Positions 48,642 through 57,944 of a stretch of DNA of 64,000 nt are shown here, one piece after another; the first letter of the stretch is position 1; each line of letters begins with the position of its first letter. The DNA is taken from the NCBI RefSeq assembly GCF_002975175.1, contig NZ_PCNZ01000016.1, positions 46,834 through 110,833 on the forward strand. Reading direction: 5' to 3'. The stretch comes from Bacillus sp. MYb209. Lineage in GTDB: Bacteria > Bacillota > Bacilli > Bacillales > Bacillaceae_G. Below the pieces are notes generated by a model. The model saw only the letters and a list, made by a program, of their open reading frames with translations, did no database searches and was not told the origin of the DNA. Both the position numbers and the translations under genes were made by a program.

Positions 48642-48706
48642 AATATATCGATCGTTCTAATATGGAGTTAACTTTTACAATTGGCGAAAATATTGAATAA
48701 CATAGA

Positions 48707-48743
48707 TAAAAAGAGACGAGGCTTATTCCATTAAAGCCTCGTT
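48707..48743 (-). terminator. Terminator of the 91-residue membrane gene
   Basis: CGAGGC (48717-48722) / GCCTCG (48736-48741) with inner pairs, followed on the minus strand by TCTCTTTTTATC. Confidence 0.75.
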
Positions 48744-48756
48744 AGTGAGTTAATTC

Positions 48757-49032
48757 TCAGAAGAAATATTTCATACTATAAACAAAGAAAAGATAAAAGG
48801 AACAGAGCACTAAACCTAAATCAATTAATATCGACTTTTTATCTCCCTCTTTTAAACTTATCGTAAAACCAGAAATACTTTTAACCATCCAAAATACGAC
48901 CAAAAATAACCAACCTAAATGGTCATTTGTATAATCTTCATCATAAAACATTTGTATTGCACCTAATATTAATAAAATAAGTACGACATTAGTTCCAACC
49001 CTTAGAGCCCTATTTGCTTTATTATTTTTCAA
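48757..49032 (-). CDS. Small three-helix membrane protein
   Basis: A 91-residue protein with three hydrophobic segments (about residues 11-30, 38-56 and 68-88). The frame opens with TTG at 49032 behind GGGGAT, a weak ribosome site. No family recognised. Transcribed leftward, convergent with the VOC gene. The 278 bases between this gene and the oxidoreductase at 49311 hold nothing I can assign. Confidence 0.6.
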   Translation of the reverse strand: MKNNKANRALRVGTNVVLILLILGAIQMFYDEDYTNDHLGWLFLVVFWMVKSISGFTISLKEGDKKSILIDLGLVLCSFYLFFVYSMKYFF

Positions 49033-49310
49033 TGTATAATCCCCAATTCAACACTCCCTCTTAAACTATCCTGCTTTTTAGCAAAACTATATTAGTTTTG
49101 CTTCTCTTTATATTTTAATAAAAATCACCTAATATTACCATTACGTTTTTAACACCTCGAATGACAACCAAAATAAACCTTTACATATAAAAAAACGTAT
49201 CATTTTCAAATCTATTTTTTGCCATTCTCCCCAGCCTATGCTACAGTTATTTCGTCACATAGCTATACAGCTAGACAACTTATATATTCATAATAAGGTG
49301 GGAAAAAAAC

Positions 49311-50237
49311 ATGAGAAAACCTCGTATTGGGATGATTGGATTAGGTAGTATTGCACAAAAGGCTTACCTTCCAACACTGACAAAGGAAACCGATTGGACT
49401 TTTGTGGGAGCGTTTACACCTAATTCGGAGAAGAGAAAACAAATTTGCCAGCAATATCGTATTCAAGATTTTCATTCTATTGAAACATTAGCTTCGGAAT
49501 GTGATGCAATCTTCGTTCATAGTTCAACTGCTACACATTATGAAATCGTTTCTGAACTTCTTAAAAAGGGAATCGATGTTTATGTTGATAAGCCGCTAGC
49601 TGCTACTACCGAACAAGCAGAGAAGCTAGTTGAAATGAGTGAAAAGTATAATCGAAAGTTAATGGTGGGATTTAATCGTCGCTTCGTTCCTATGTACGTC
49701 GCTGCAAAAGAGCAGGCTAATGATACTTCATGGATTCGAATTGAAAAGCACCGCACAAATAAAGTGGGGCCATATACGTACGACTTTACTATGCTAGATG
49801 ATTACTTACATATTGTAGATACTGCTCGTTGGCTAGCTAATGATGACCTTAACGTCGTTCACAATATGATGCAAATAAATGAAAAGAATGAACTTCTTTA
49901 CGGACATCATACATATACAACTGCAAATGGACTTTTACTTTCTACGGCGATGCACCGCCATGCAGGTACAAATTTAGAACAAATTGAACTTGTAACGACA
50001 GGTAAAATCATTCGCGTAAAAAATATGAACACATTTGAAATTGAAGAGGAAAACTCCGTTTCACAAAGTGGTTCACCATCATGGGAGACAACGTTAAAGC
50101 AGCGCGGATTTGAAGATGCTGTTCATCATTTTATCGAATGTGTACAAGGTGATACAAAGCCTATTGTAGATGGATTAGAAGGATTAAAATCTCAACAAAT
50201 GCTCCAATCTCTACTACAAGCTGTAAACAAAAATTAA
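49311..50237 (+). CDS. Gfo/Idh/MocA-family oxidoreductase
   Basis: A 308-residue NAD(P)-dependent oxidoreductase. Rossmann motif GMIGLGSIAQKAYLP at the N-terminus, VYVDKPLAATTEQAEKLV with the conserved EKP-like DKP, and a C-terminal alpha/beta domain. It resembles YceM/virulence-factor-like members. AAGGTGGG precedes the ATG. The sugar or metabolite substrate is unknown, and the neighbours give no clue. Confidence 0.9.
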   Translation: MRKPRIGMIGLGSIAQKAYLPTLTKETDWTFVGAFTPNSEKRKQICQQYRIQDFHSIETLASECDAIFVHSSTATHYEIVSELLKKGIDVYVDKPLAATTEQAEKLVEMSEKYNRKLMVGFNRRFVPMYVAAKEQANDTSWIRIEKHRTNKVGPYTYDFTMLDDYLHIVDTARWLANDDLNVVHNMMQINEKNELLYGHHTYTTANGLLLSTAMHRHAGTNLEQIELVTTGKIIRVKNMNTFEIEEENSVSQSGSPSWETTLKQRGFEDAVHHFIECVQGDTKPIVDGLEGLKSQQMLQSLLQAVNKN

Positions 50238-50365
50238 AACGGATACATTTTTCAGAATTTACTTTCATTCCCATTTCCTCTTTATTTCTATCATAAATTT
50301 CTATAGAATATGTTGATAGGAATTATAAATTTCATAATGAATCGTGGAAAGGATGGGATTGACAC

Positions 50366-50767
50366 ATGTGGAACGAGTTTAAAAAATTCGCGTTCAAAGG
50401 GAATGTAATTGATTTAGCTGTCGGTGTTGTAATCGGTGCTGCATTCGGTAAAATCGTTAGTTCTTTAGTAAAAGACATCATTACACCATTACTTGGTATG
50501 ATACTGGGCGGCGTTGACTTTACAGATTTAAAACTTACATTCGGTAAATCATCTATTATGTACGGTAACTTCATCCAAACTATTTTTGATTTCTTAATTA
50601 TTGCAGCTGCTATCTTTATGTTTGTTAAAGTTTTCAACAAACTAACATCTAAAAGAGAAGAAGAAGAAAAGAAAGAAGAACTTCCAGAACCAACAAAAGA
50701 AGAAGAAATTCTTGGCGAAATTCGCGACTTACTAAAACAACAAAACTCTTCTAAAGATAGAGCATAA
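50366..50767 (+). CDS. mscL: Large-conductance mechanosensitive channel
   Basis: Pentameric channel that releases solutes on hypo-osmotic shock. The 133-residue protein shows the family start [20 protein letters not shown] (TM1) and a second helix at about residues 68-90, then an acidic/basic cytoplasmic bundle ([19 protein letters not shown]). Length is normal. GGAAAGGATGGG lies upstream of the ATG. Confidence 0.97.
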   Translation: MWNEFKKFAFKGNVIDLAVGVVIGAAFGKIVSSLVKDIITPLLGMILGGVDFTDLKLTFGKSSIMYGNFIQTIFDFLIIAAAIFMFVKVFNKLTSKREEEEKKEELPEPTKEEEILGEIRDLLKQQNSSKDRA

Positions 50768-50777
50768 TTGAACGGAT

Positions 50778-50814
50778 AAAAAGGCATGCCCCTCTCGGGA
50801 CATGCCTTTTTTAT
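50778..50814. terminator. Bidirectional terminator after mscL
   Basis: AAAAGGCATGCCC / GGGACATGCCTTTT, with T-runs. Confidence 0.85.
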
Positions 50815-50817
50815 ATG

Positions 50818-51090
50818 CTATAACGTTTCCGAATTCATATGAATAAATGCAATAATACCTGCAACCATAAGTACCATAATGCTACCTGCAAATAGTGTAA
50901 TACCGATAAACATTAAACTCGTACTTAAATCTATCGAAATACTTTCAGTAAAAATTGAAATTACATACGTGATAAGGGCGATTCCTGCAAGAATACTTCC
51001 TGGAACAAATCGCTTTAAGCCATTTTGTTTTAACGTCATATATGCAAAAATAGCGGTCATGCAAAGCGTAATTATCCAAAGAACGATCAT
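50818..51090 (-). CDS. Small membrane protein, unknown
   Basis: A 90-residue protein with three membrane segments (about residues 2-17, 28-46 and 58-82). GGGGGGAGAAGAG supports the ATG at 51090; an upstream in-frame ATG at 51132 precedes that site. No family recognised. It is convergent with mscL and shares its terminator. Confidence 0.65.
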   Translation of the reverse strand: MIVLWIITLCMTAIFAYMTLKQNGLKRFVPGSILAGIALITYVISIFTESISIDLSTSLMFIGITLFAGSIMVLMVAGIIAFIHMNSETL

Positions 51091-51325
51091 CTCTTCTCCC
51101 CCCCTCACAAGCCTTTTCTTTCTATTATACATGACATTGCCCTATAATAGTTAAATTTGCACTTGTGTGACATATAACAAGGAATAACCCCAACCGTAGC
51201 GAATGTCTTATGAAGACTCCCAATCACATTATCATTATCAAAGCAACGTATTTACAATACCCGCTTCACTTGTAGCAAGTATTGTTTATAGAGTAAAGCA
51301 TCAAGCATAAGGAGACCGATCTCAT

Positions 51326-51688
51326 ATGTACGCTGTAAAATTATTATTGGAATCTGTTCATTCAGGTGAACTTAATCCTAGTAAAATTGATGAACATTAT
51401 GAAGAGAATCACGATACACTTTTTGAAGAAAGTATTATTCTCGTTAAGGCGAACAGTTTAGAGGAAGCTCACGAGCTAGGTGAAAAGATAGCTATACAGT
51501 CTGAAGATACATACGATAATATGTACGGTGAGCAAGCAACATGGACGTTTCGAAAAGTGTTGCATGTTTTCGAATTAGATGACACACCATTTGAGACAGG
51601 AAAAGAATTATATGCACGCTTTTTACATGTTAAGAAAACTGAAAGTGTAAATACAGTAGTTAAACACTATTATCCTGAATATGAATAA
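51326..51688 (+). CDS. DUF4288 family protein
   Basis: A 120-residue acidic soluble protein of the DUF4288 type: MYAVKLLLESVHSGELNPSK, a central FEESIILVKANSLEEAHELG and ATWTFRKVLHVFELDD. Function unknown. AAGGAGACC precedes the ATG. It is convergent with ccpA and ends in a shared terminator. Confidence 0.78.
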   Translation: MYAVKLLLESVHSGELNPSKIDEHYEENHDTLFEESIILVKANSLEEAHELGEKIAIQSEDTYDNMYGEQATWTFRKVLHVFELDDTPFETGKELYARFLHVKKTESVNTVVKHYYPEYE

Positions 51689-51724
51689 GAGCTCACAGCT
51701 ATCGCTGCGAGCTCTCTTATTCTT
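51683..51724. terminator. Bidirectional terminator between DUF4288 gene and ccpA
   Basis: AATAAGAGCTC...CAGC / GCTG...GAGCTCTCTTATT, overlapping both gene ends. Confidence 0.8.
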
Positions 51725-52721
51725 ACTTCGTTGAATCTCTAAATTGGATACGGTGAGGTAAGATAACTGAGTGATCTTCTACTTTTTCTTTGTTCATATA
51801 TTTCGTTAGTAGACGCATTGCTACTGCACCGATATCATACATTGGTTGTACAACTGTCGAAAGCTGTGGGCGTACCATTAATGCAAGACGTGTGTTGTCA
51901 AAACCAAGCACTTCGATATCAGTTGGTACGTTTAATCCCGCGTCTTGTGCTGCGTGGATTACACCTAGTGCCATTTCATCAGAAGATACGAAGATTGCTG
52001 TTGGTTTTTCATTAATGCTCCAAAGTCTTTCAAACGCTTCTATACCTGAATCATATGTGTAATCTCCATCAATTATAAGATTTTCATCATATGAAATACC
52101 TGCTTCTTCTAAAGCTTTTTTATAACCTTGTAACTTCTTCGCGCTTCCTGCTTTATCAATGAAAGGACCAGAGACGAAACCGATACGTTTATGTCCTTGC
52201 TCAATAAAATGCTTCATTGCATCATAAGCGGCTTGTGTATAATCAATATTTACTGATGACGTTTCATTTTGCTCATCAAATGACGCTGCTAATACAATTG
52301 GTACTGGAGATTTTTTAAATTCTTCAACGTGAATATCTGTAATATCTTCACCCATGAAAACAATTCCGTCCACTTGTTTCCCAAGCATCGTATTTAATAA
52401 GTGGAACTCTTTCTCTTTGTTCTGGTCAGAGTTACTTAAAATGATGTTATATTTGTACATTGTTGCGATATCTTCAATTCCACGAGCAAGTTCTGCATAA
52501 AACGTATTTGAGATATCGGGGATAATAACACCCACTGTAGTTGTCTTCTTACTTGCTAGTCCACGTGCTACCGCGTTTGGGCGGTATCCTAAAAGATCAA
52601 TTGCTTCTAATACTTTCTTTCTTGTTGTAGGCTTTACGTTTGGGTTACCGTTCACAACACGTGATACGGTAGCCATTGAAACGTTTGCTTCACGCGCTAC
52701 ATCATAGATTGTTACGTTCAT
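51723..52721 (-). CDS. ccpA: Catabolite control protein A
   Basis: LacI-family master regulator of carbon catabolite control, binding cre sites with HPr-Ser46-P. The 332-residue protein begins [20 protein letters not shown] (LacI HTH with hinge helix around residue 50) and has the periplasmic-binding-like core; [20 protein letters not shown] is the hinge region. Start at 52721 gives the standard N-terminus; a GTG at 52733 overlaps the ribosome site AAGGAG. Probable target sites lie near ald, ackA and acsA. Confidence 0.97.
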   Translation of the reverse strand: MNVTIYDVAREANVSMATVSRVVNGNPNVKPTTRKKVLEAIDLLGYRPNAVARGLASKKTTTVGVIIPDISNTFYAELARGIEDIATMYKYNIILSNSDQNKEKEFHLLNTMLGKQVDGIVFMGEDITDIHVEEFKKSPVPIVLAASFDEQNETSSVNIDYTQAAYDAMKHFIEQGHKRIGFVSGPFIDKAGSAKKLQGYKKALEEAGISYDENLIIDGDYTYDSGIEAFERLWSINEKPTAIFVSSDEMALGVIHAAQDAGLNVPTDIEVLGFDNTRLALMVRPQLSTVVQPMYDIGAVAMRLLTKYMNKEKVEDHSVILPHRIQFRDSTK

Positions 52722-52780
52722 CTCTTCGCACACTCCTTCTATTTATGTTATCTATTTTATGTATCGGTTCACTTGAATGA

Positions 52781-52812
52781 AAAAAAGACATCAACTCTAT
52801 TTGCAGATGCCA
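52781..52812 (-). terminator. Terminator downstream of the DAHP synthase pseudogene
   Basis: Minus strand GGCATC (52811-52806) / GATGTC (52792-52787) with one G-U pair, followed by TTTTTTTC. The stretch 52815-52985 is AT-rich and otherwise empty. Confidence 0.55.
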
Positions 52813-52990
52813 ACAATCGTCCCGAGTTCTTCCTTTTACTAATGATACGATAAAAACGCAGGCTCATACAATATTTTCCCGCAAAAGTTTCGAAAAAATT
52901 CGCTTCTTTTCTTGTATTTTCGTATTTTTTATGCAAAAAAGGACATTTTTGTAAAAATCTATGCAACAAAGGCTATATAGACTAAAAAAC

Positions 52991-53603
52991 CTATTGTAAT
53001 TTATCCCCAAACACTTTTACTTCTTTCATAAACTCATTGAATTCCGGGATATCCATTTGCTGCGCTGCATCTGATAAAGCAACAGCAGGATCTGGGTGTA
53101 CTTCAGCCATAATAGCATCAGCACCAATTGCCATCACCACTTTTGCAGCCGGCAATAGAAGGTCACGTCTCCCTGTAGAATGCGTTACATCGACAACGAC
53201 AGGTAAATGGGTTGCTTTCTTTAAAATCGGCACAGCGGAAATATGAAGCGTGTTACGCGTTGCTCTTTCATATGTGCGAATACCGCACTCACATAAAATG
53301 ATATTACCATTCCCCTCTGCCATAATATATTCTGCTGCATTAATAAATTCTTCAATTGTTGCTTATAAACCACGCTTTAATAATATGTTGTAAGGTCGAT
53401 GTTTCAAATGGACCATTATTATTCTCCGCAATTAAATTCAGCATTTCTCTTTCACGTACAGGATCAAAACGTTTCACACCTTGTACTTCTTGTAAGTTCC
53501 CAACCCCTTGTACGAGACGGCCTCTTTCGTTCAATAACTCTAATACTTGTAGATTGATTTGATCGATATTAGAACGTAACCGATCTAATTCTTGCGATGC
53601 CAT
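52991..53603 (-). pseudogene. aroA: DAHP synthase/chorismate mutase (aroA), internally deleted
   Basis: The N-terminal chorismate mutase domain is read from 53603 (MASQELDRLRSNIDQINLQV to STLQHI), then jumps directly to the end of the DAHP synthase domain ([52 protein letters not shown]). Compared with the ~358-residue B. subtilis enzyme about 155 codons are missing, the two parts are in different frames, and a TAA (53365-53363) replaces a residue after KRGL. Unusual residues follow (CECGIRT where CERGIRT is expected). Lost are the PEP and metal residues of the barrel core. It sits between ccpA and ytxJG, as aroA does in B. subtilis. Confidence 0.88.
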
Positions 53604-53805
53604 AAGAAAGCCACCTCTTTTAAATTTCTTCATTAACTTTTTTAAGATAACTTATTATAGCTCATACATACGAGGTTACCACACGATATACAACATAGAA
53701 TAATGTATTAAACAGATAGAAAAAAGACGTGGAAATACCATGACAAGAAAGCAGAAAATCCGTAGTGTAAATTTAAATCACTATATTCCGGAAAATTTAT
53801 ATAAT

Positions 53806-53836
53806 AAAAAAGACAGCTTAAAAACTGTCTTTTTTT
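53806..53836. terminator. Terminator of the CamS-like lipoprotein gene
   Basis: AAAAGACAG / CTGTCTTTTT with a TTAAAAA-type loop; T-runs on both strands. Confidence 0.85.
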
Positions 53837-53837
53837 A

Positions 53838-54854
53838 TTATAGGAAAGAAACAAACGGTTTATCGCTGTTTTTCTCTTTTATAATAACAGCCTCGATTTT
53901 ATTCTCGGACTTTATCTGTAATTGAACTTTAGCATCTTTAGGGAATTTCTCTAACATACTTTGAGCAGCCATTTGAGAGAGTGCCATTAATTCTGACTTA
54001 CCATTATATTTAACGACAATATCCATATTTAATTTATCCATCTTATTTTGCTTATAAGAAATCTTAGCATTAACAGGGATATAATCTCCTGGAGAAAATT
54101 CCTTTATTGCTTTAGCAAAATCATTTAACTTTTTATTATCTTCTCCATGTGCTCCCTCAAATTCTTGAGAAGGATACGAATACGATTTTTCATCAATAGC
54201 ATCCCAATTTCCAAGGTTTGTCTCGTTCTTTTGAACAGAAGCGCTAGAAATATAAGTACCATTCTTTAAAGAACTTGTACTTTCTTGCTTAAATATAGCA
54301 AACGTAATTGGAGATTTGTTATATTTATCATTTTTATTAATAGCTTCTATAAGTTGCTTAGCAACTTCAGTACCTTTAGAAATAGCTTCCTCATTAGATA
54401 CACTTGAAGACATAGATAAACCAATAACAACACCAGATAAGCTTAGTTCATTTGAATTCTGTTTGCCGAAGTAGTCCTGTTCTATAATATTAGTCAAAAC
54501 TGGTACTTCTTGTTTCGTAACTAATTCATCAATTGTTTTCTCTGGAATATACTGATTTAATTGTAATACGTAATTTTCTGTATCAAATTGTTTTGAAGCA
54601 ATATTCATTAAGCCACTTTCATATTCTGCTAAATCTAGTTTAGAATTAGTTTTAACATTAACTGTATTAATTACCTTTTGTTCTTTTAAAGGAATAACAG
54701 TTCTATAGTAATCCTTAGAAACAGCAGTTCTTGGAATCATACTTTTTTCTTTCGTATCTTTCTGTACAACTTCATCTTTCTTCTCAATAGTATTATTACT
54801 GCAAGCCCCCAGTAATAAACTTAAGCTTGCGATGAATAACGCCATTTTCTTCAT
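53838..54854 (-). CDS. CamS-family lipoprotein
   Basis: A 338-residue secreted lipoprotein. The signal peptide ends in the lipobox LLLGACSN, so Cys18 would be lipidated. The mature part matches the CamS sex-pheromone lipoprotein family (PLKEQKVINTVNVKTNSKLD, VVIGLSMSS, PITFAIFKQES). In staphylococci and enterococci the signal peptide of CamS is processed to a peptide pheromone; whether Bacillus does this is unknown. A CamS protein is usually encoded near ligA, so this may be a second copy. AAAGTGGG precedes the ATG. Confidence 0.85.
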   Translation of the reverse strand: MKKMALFIASLSLLLGACSNNTIEKKDEVVQKDTKEKSMIPRTAVSKDYYRTVIPLKEQKVINTVNVKTNSKLDLAEYESGLMNIASKQFDTENYVLQLNQYIPEKTIDELVTKQEVPVLTNIIEQDYFGKQNSNELSLSGVVIGLSMSSSVSNEEAISKGTEVAKQLIEAINKNDKYNKSPITFAIFKQESTSSLKNGTYISSASVQKNETNLGNWDAIDEKSYSYPSQEFEGAHGEDNKKLNDFAKAIKEFSPGDYIPVNAKISYKQNKMDKLNMDIVVKYNGKSELMALSQMAAQSMLEKFPKDAKVQLQIKSENKIEAVIIKEKNSDKPFVSFL

Positions 54855-54965
54855 TGCTTAAAACCCACTTTCAAAAGTCAATTTACTTAGTTTTAATGTA
54901 TCTATAGTGTACCACTAAATATATTGCAACAAAATAAAAAAGAAGCAAGCCTCTCGCTCACCTCT

Positions 54966-55295
54966 CTACTTTACATTCTCTTCCAAAGCTTCTTTTTTTA
55001 TATTCCAATGAGATGTATGCCATACTACCATTCCGTCTTTTATGTATAACACTTGCGGAGATTCATGCTTAATACCGTACTGCTCTGCAACATGGTTCGA
55101 AACATCTCTCGCATCTTGTACGTATAAGTAATATGCTGGCACTTCTCTTTCTTCACCGCAATACGCTTGAAACTCTGTATATGCACCGTGACTAATTGGG
55201 CATGTCGTACTATGTTTAAAAAGAACATAAGGCTCGTTCTTTTCTACTAACTCTGTAAATTCTTCAATCGTTTCAATTTTTATCATACTCATCAT
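54966..55295 (-). CDS. ytxJ: Bacilliredoxin BrxC (YtxJ)
   Basis: Thioredoxin-fold monothiol protein that removes bacillithiol from oxidised proteins. The 109-residue protein carries TCPISHGAYTEF, the TCPIS motif of BrxC, with the single active Cys and no resolving Cys. It follows ytxG directly (stop and start share bases), so the two are cotranscribed. In B. subtilis ytxH lies between ytxG and ytxJ; it is absent here. Start may be the first or second of two adjacent ATGs. Confidence 0.94.
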   Translation of the reverse strand: MMSMIKIETIEEFTELVEKNEPYVLFKHSTTCPISHGAYTEFQAYCGEEREVPAYYLYVQDARDVSNHVAEQYGIKHESPQVLYIKDGMVVWHTSHWNIKKEALEENVK

Positions 55296-55804
55296 TACTC
55301 ACCTCTCATGCGAAGTCTAGAGCGCTTCTCTCTCTTTTCAGCCTTCTGCTCAACTTTCTCAAGTTTACGCTCTTCTTTTTCAATCTTTTTCTCTTGTCTC
55401 GTAGCACGGTAATGATTGTATACTTCAATTGCTGCGCTGCTCCACTGTACAACTTGTGCTACTTTATCTGCATTATTTTCAATTTCATCCGTAACAGACT
55501 CTGAAACATTGCGAAGCTTCGTATTTAAAGAGTGAATCGTCGTTCCGATTCCATCTACACCTTCTACTACTTTATTTAGCGACTGTGACTTCTGTTGAAT
55601 ATCATCAGCTAACGCATTTGTCTTATGTAATAATTGCTCCGTCTCTACGCTTATTCCTTGCATTTGCTTTTCTAAACCTTCTAACGTACTTGCAACATTT
55701 TCTAACGTCTTCTGAACCGATAACAACGTTCTGCATACATACACTACTAATACAGCGAAAGCAACCGCAATAATAGCCGCACTTACATATAAAAGAACTT
55801 GCAT
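55295..55804 (-). CDS. ytxG: DUF948 general stress protein YtxG
   Basis: A 169-residue protein with one N-terminal membrane helix (VLLYVSAAIIAVAFAVLVVY) and a long coiled-coil region with heptads (LENVASTLEGLEKQMQGISV), ending in a highly basic/acidic Lys-Glu tail. It matches DUF948/YtxG, a general stress protein in B. subtilis. AAAGGAAGTG precedes the ATG at 55804, the start chosen over 55849. Cotranscribed with ytxJ. Confidence 0.9.
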   Translation of the reverse strand: MQVLLYVSAAIIAVAFAVLVVYVCRTLLSVQKTLENVASTLEGLEKQMQGISVETEQLLHKTNALADDIQQKSQSLNKVVEGVDGIGTTIHSLNTKLRNVSESVTDEIENNADKVAQVVQWSSAAIEVYNHYRATRQEKKIEKEERKLEKVEQKAEKREKRSRLRMRGE

Positions 55805-55991
55805 TTCATCACTTCCTTTATCTTTTTCATACTTTCTCTTATTATACAATCATTTTCCGTTTCGTTCTAATCCCTATCTTATCATTAGAATTTTCATACT
55901 TATTCGTTAACTGTAACATAAATCATTCAACAAATTCCACTAAGTAGGTTACAATAGGAGAGGATACATAATTAGTAGGGAGGCTTTACAT

Positions 55992-57107
55992 ATGAAAGAT
56001 CCACGTATTGAAAAGTTAGCATACAATTTAATTAACTACTCTATCCGCTTACAAAAAGGTGAGAAAGTATTAATTGAAAACTTTGGCTTACAAAAAGAAC
56101 TTGTAACAGCACTTGTAAAAGAAGCATATGCAGCTGGTGGTTTCCCATTCGTTTCTTTAAAAGATCATCAAGTAGATCGCTCTTTATTAATGGGTGCTAC
56201 TGAAGAACATTTCGAACAAATCGCTGCATATGAGGCTAGTGTAATGAAAGATATGGATGCTTACATTGGCCTTCGCTCTGGTGATAACATTAACGAACAA
56301 GCCGACGTTCCAAGTGAACGTATGAAAGTTCACGGCCAAACAGTTGGTAAAAAGGTTCATAGAGACATCCGTGTTCCGAAAACACGCTGGGTTGTTCTTC
56401 GCTACCCAAATGCTTCTATGGCACAGCTTGCTAAAATGAGCACAGAAGCTTTCGAAGACTTCTACTTCGAGGTATGTAACTTAGATTACGGTAAAATGGA
56501 TAAGGCAATGGATAGCCTTGTTACATTAATGAATAAAACAGATAAGGTTCGCTTAACTGGTCCTGGAACTGACTTAACATTCTCTATTAAAGACATTCCA
56601 GCTATTAAATGCTCAGGTCATTTAAACATTCCAGATGGTGAAGTATACTCTGCACCAGTTCGCGATTCTGTTAACGGTACAGTTTCTTATAACACGCCAT
56701 CACCTTACAACGGCTATACGTTTGAAAATGTACAACTTAAATTTGAAAATGGCCAAATCGTTGACGCAACTGCAAACGATTCAGAGCGCATTAACAAAAT
56801 CTTCGATACAGACGAAGGCGCACGCTACGTTGGTGAGTTCGCAATCGGCGTAAATCCATACATCTTACATCCAATGGGAGACATTCTATTCGATGAAAAA
56901 ATCGATGGCAGCTTCCACTTCACACCTGGACAAGCTTATGACGATGCATGGAACGGCAACAACTCTAACATCCACTGGGATTTAGTATGCATTCAGCGCC
57001 CTGAATACGGCGGCGGTGAAATTTACTTCGACGACGTATTAATCCGTAAAGACGGACGATTCGTTGTAACTGAACTAGAAGCTTTAAACCCAGAGAACTT
57101 AAAATAA
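55992..57107 (+). CDS. M29-family leucyl aminopeptidase
   Basis: A 371-residue metallo-aminopeptidase of the thermophilic-type M29 family (AmpS/PepS relatives). Candidate metal ligands follow the family order: Glu in IPDGEVYSAP, Glu in YVGEFAIG, His in GSFHFTPG, His and Asp in NIHWDLV. The protein is about 40 residues shorter than typical AmpS (~410), so it belongs to the shorter subgroup. GGGAGG precedes the ATG. Position between ytxG and murC agrees with B. subtilis ampS. Confidence 0.92.
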   Translation: MKDPRIEKLAYNLINYSIRLQKGEKVLIENFGLQKELVTALVKEAYAAGGFPFVSLKDHQVDRSLLMGATEEHFEQIAAYEASVMKDMDAYIGLRSGDNINEQADVPSERMKVHGQTVGKKVHRDIRVPKTRWVVLRYPNASMAQLAKMSTEAFEDFYFEVCNLDYGKMDKAMDSLVTLMNKTDKVRLTGPGTDLTFSIKDIPAIKCSGHLNIPDGEVYSAPVRDSVNGTVSYNTPSPYNGYTFENVQLKFENGQIVDATANDSERINKIFDTDEGARYVGEFAIGVNPYILHPMGDILFDEKIDGSFHFTPGQAYDDAWNGNNSNIHWDLVCIQRPEYGGGEIYFDDVLIRKDGRFVVTELEALNPENLK

Positions 57108-57111
57108 TATG

Positions 57112-57147
57112 AAAAACGCTCGGAATTCTATCCGAGCGCTTTTTCAT
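57112..57147. terminator. Bidirectional terminator
   Basis: AAAACGCTCGG / CCGAGCGCTTTTT with an AATTCTAT loop. Confidence 0.85.
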
Positions 57148-57593
57148 TAATACTCTAATAATTTTTTAGCCACATCTTCTGGTACTTTAAAACTATTTTT
57201 ATTTTTTATTTTATTAATTTTCAATTCAACCTCAACATAAGGGACATCTTTATATACTGTCATAGTACCAATTTCATGTAACTCTTTTTTATCTTTACTC
57301 GAATCCAATAATTTCGGTGTATCCTCTTGATACATTTTAAACGTTTTCCCTTGCGGAGTATTCACAGGAGTCGATTCCATTTCCCACTTATCCATTTTTA
57401 TTGATTCAAACAACTTTGTGATTTCTTTCTTATCGGTAATTGTTTTTTTATCACTCGAATCAGTAAGCGATTCAATTTCAATTTTTTGTGCCTTTTCTAA
57501 ACTAACATCAGACTTCTCTTTCTTCGCACTACATCCTATTAAAAGAATAGATGTGGTTAGCAAAAACAAAAATAACATACAGATTTTTTTCAT
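57147..57593 (-). CDS. Lipoprotein, unknown
   Basis: A 148-residue lipoprotein: signal helix LFLFLLTTSILLIGCSAK with lipobox ending at Cys21, then a Lys/Asp/Glu-rich extracellular domain (SDKKTITDKKEITKLFESIK). No domain name recognised. GGGGGGATTAGAA precedes the ATG. An upstream truncated membrane-protein frame ends 17 bases before it, so it may once have been the second gene of an operon. Confidence 0.8.
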   Translation of the reverse strand: MKKICMLFLFLLTTSILLIGCSAKKEKSDVSLEKAQKIEIESLTDSSDKKTITDKKEITKLFESIKMDKWEMESTPVNTPQGKTFKMYQEDTPKLLDSSKDKKELHEIGTMTVYKDVPYVEVELKINKIKNKNSFKVPEDVAKKLLEY

Positions 57594-57609
57594 TTCTAAT
57601 CCCCCCGCA

Positions 57610-57772
57610 CTATATAGAGCTATTTTTCTCGCTTTTTGTTTGCTGAAAATGAAAATAAAATAAAAGTGCCACTGCGATAGTACCTATTAATATCGGAACA
57701 TATAAGGGCAAATCCCATTTAATATATACTCTAATGCAACCAACAAGCACAAACAAAATTTCCAAACAAAAT
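57610..57772 (-). pseudogene. 3' remnant of a membrane-protein gene cut at a bcr1-like repeat
   Basis: From the repeat edge the minus strand reads through about 53 codons without a stop, including VLVGCIRVYIKWDLPLYVPI and LIGTIAVALLFYFHFQQT, then TKSEKNSSI and TAG (57612-57610). These are two membrane helices with a charged tail. There is no ATG; going upstream, the frame enters the repeat and meets TAA. On the other side of the repeat an intact unrelated gene begins, so the 5' part is gone. A short live product from TTG or GTG is possible but lacks a ribosome site. Confidence 0.55.
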
Positions 57773-57928
57773 AAAGTGAAACTTTAATCAGTGGTTGGTT
57801 TTGTTCATCCCCCACTGATTATTAGTTGAACCAATCGGGCGTTTACGGGCAGTTGATCTCCCACCTTACTTCTTTGCTCCAGCCGAATTTTGAGGTAGGA
57901 GTCTTACTGCCCGTTAATGCGGGACAAA
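57773..57928. repeat. bcr1-like repeat, copy 2
   Basis: About 156 bases, AAAGTGAAACTTTAATCAGT to TGCGGGACAAA. Alignment by eye with copy 1 (38358-38513) shows the same order of palindromes; changes include GGGGG to GGTTGG and GCCCGA to GTTGAT. Same orientation relative to the window. Confidence 0.8.
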
Positions 57929-57944
57929 GGTCTTACATATTTCA

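Noticed and set aside
53740-53925. Plus-strand frame beginning MTRKQKIRSVNLNH
   Set aside because: It runs through the terminator of the CamS gene and has only a weak GTGGAAA site; the second half is antisense to the lipoprotein gene.
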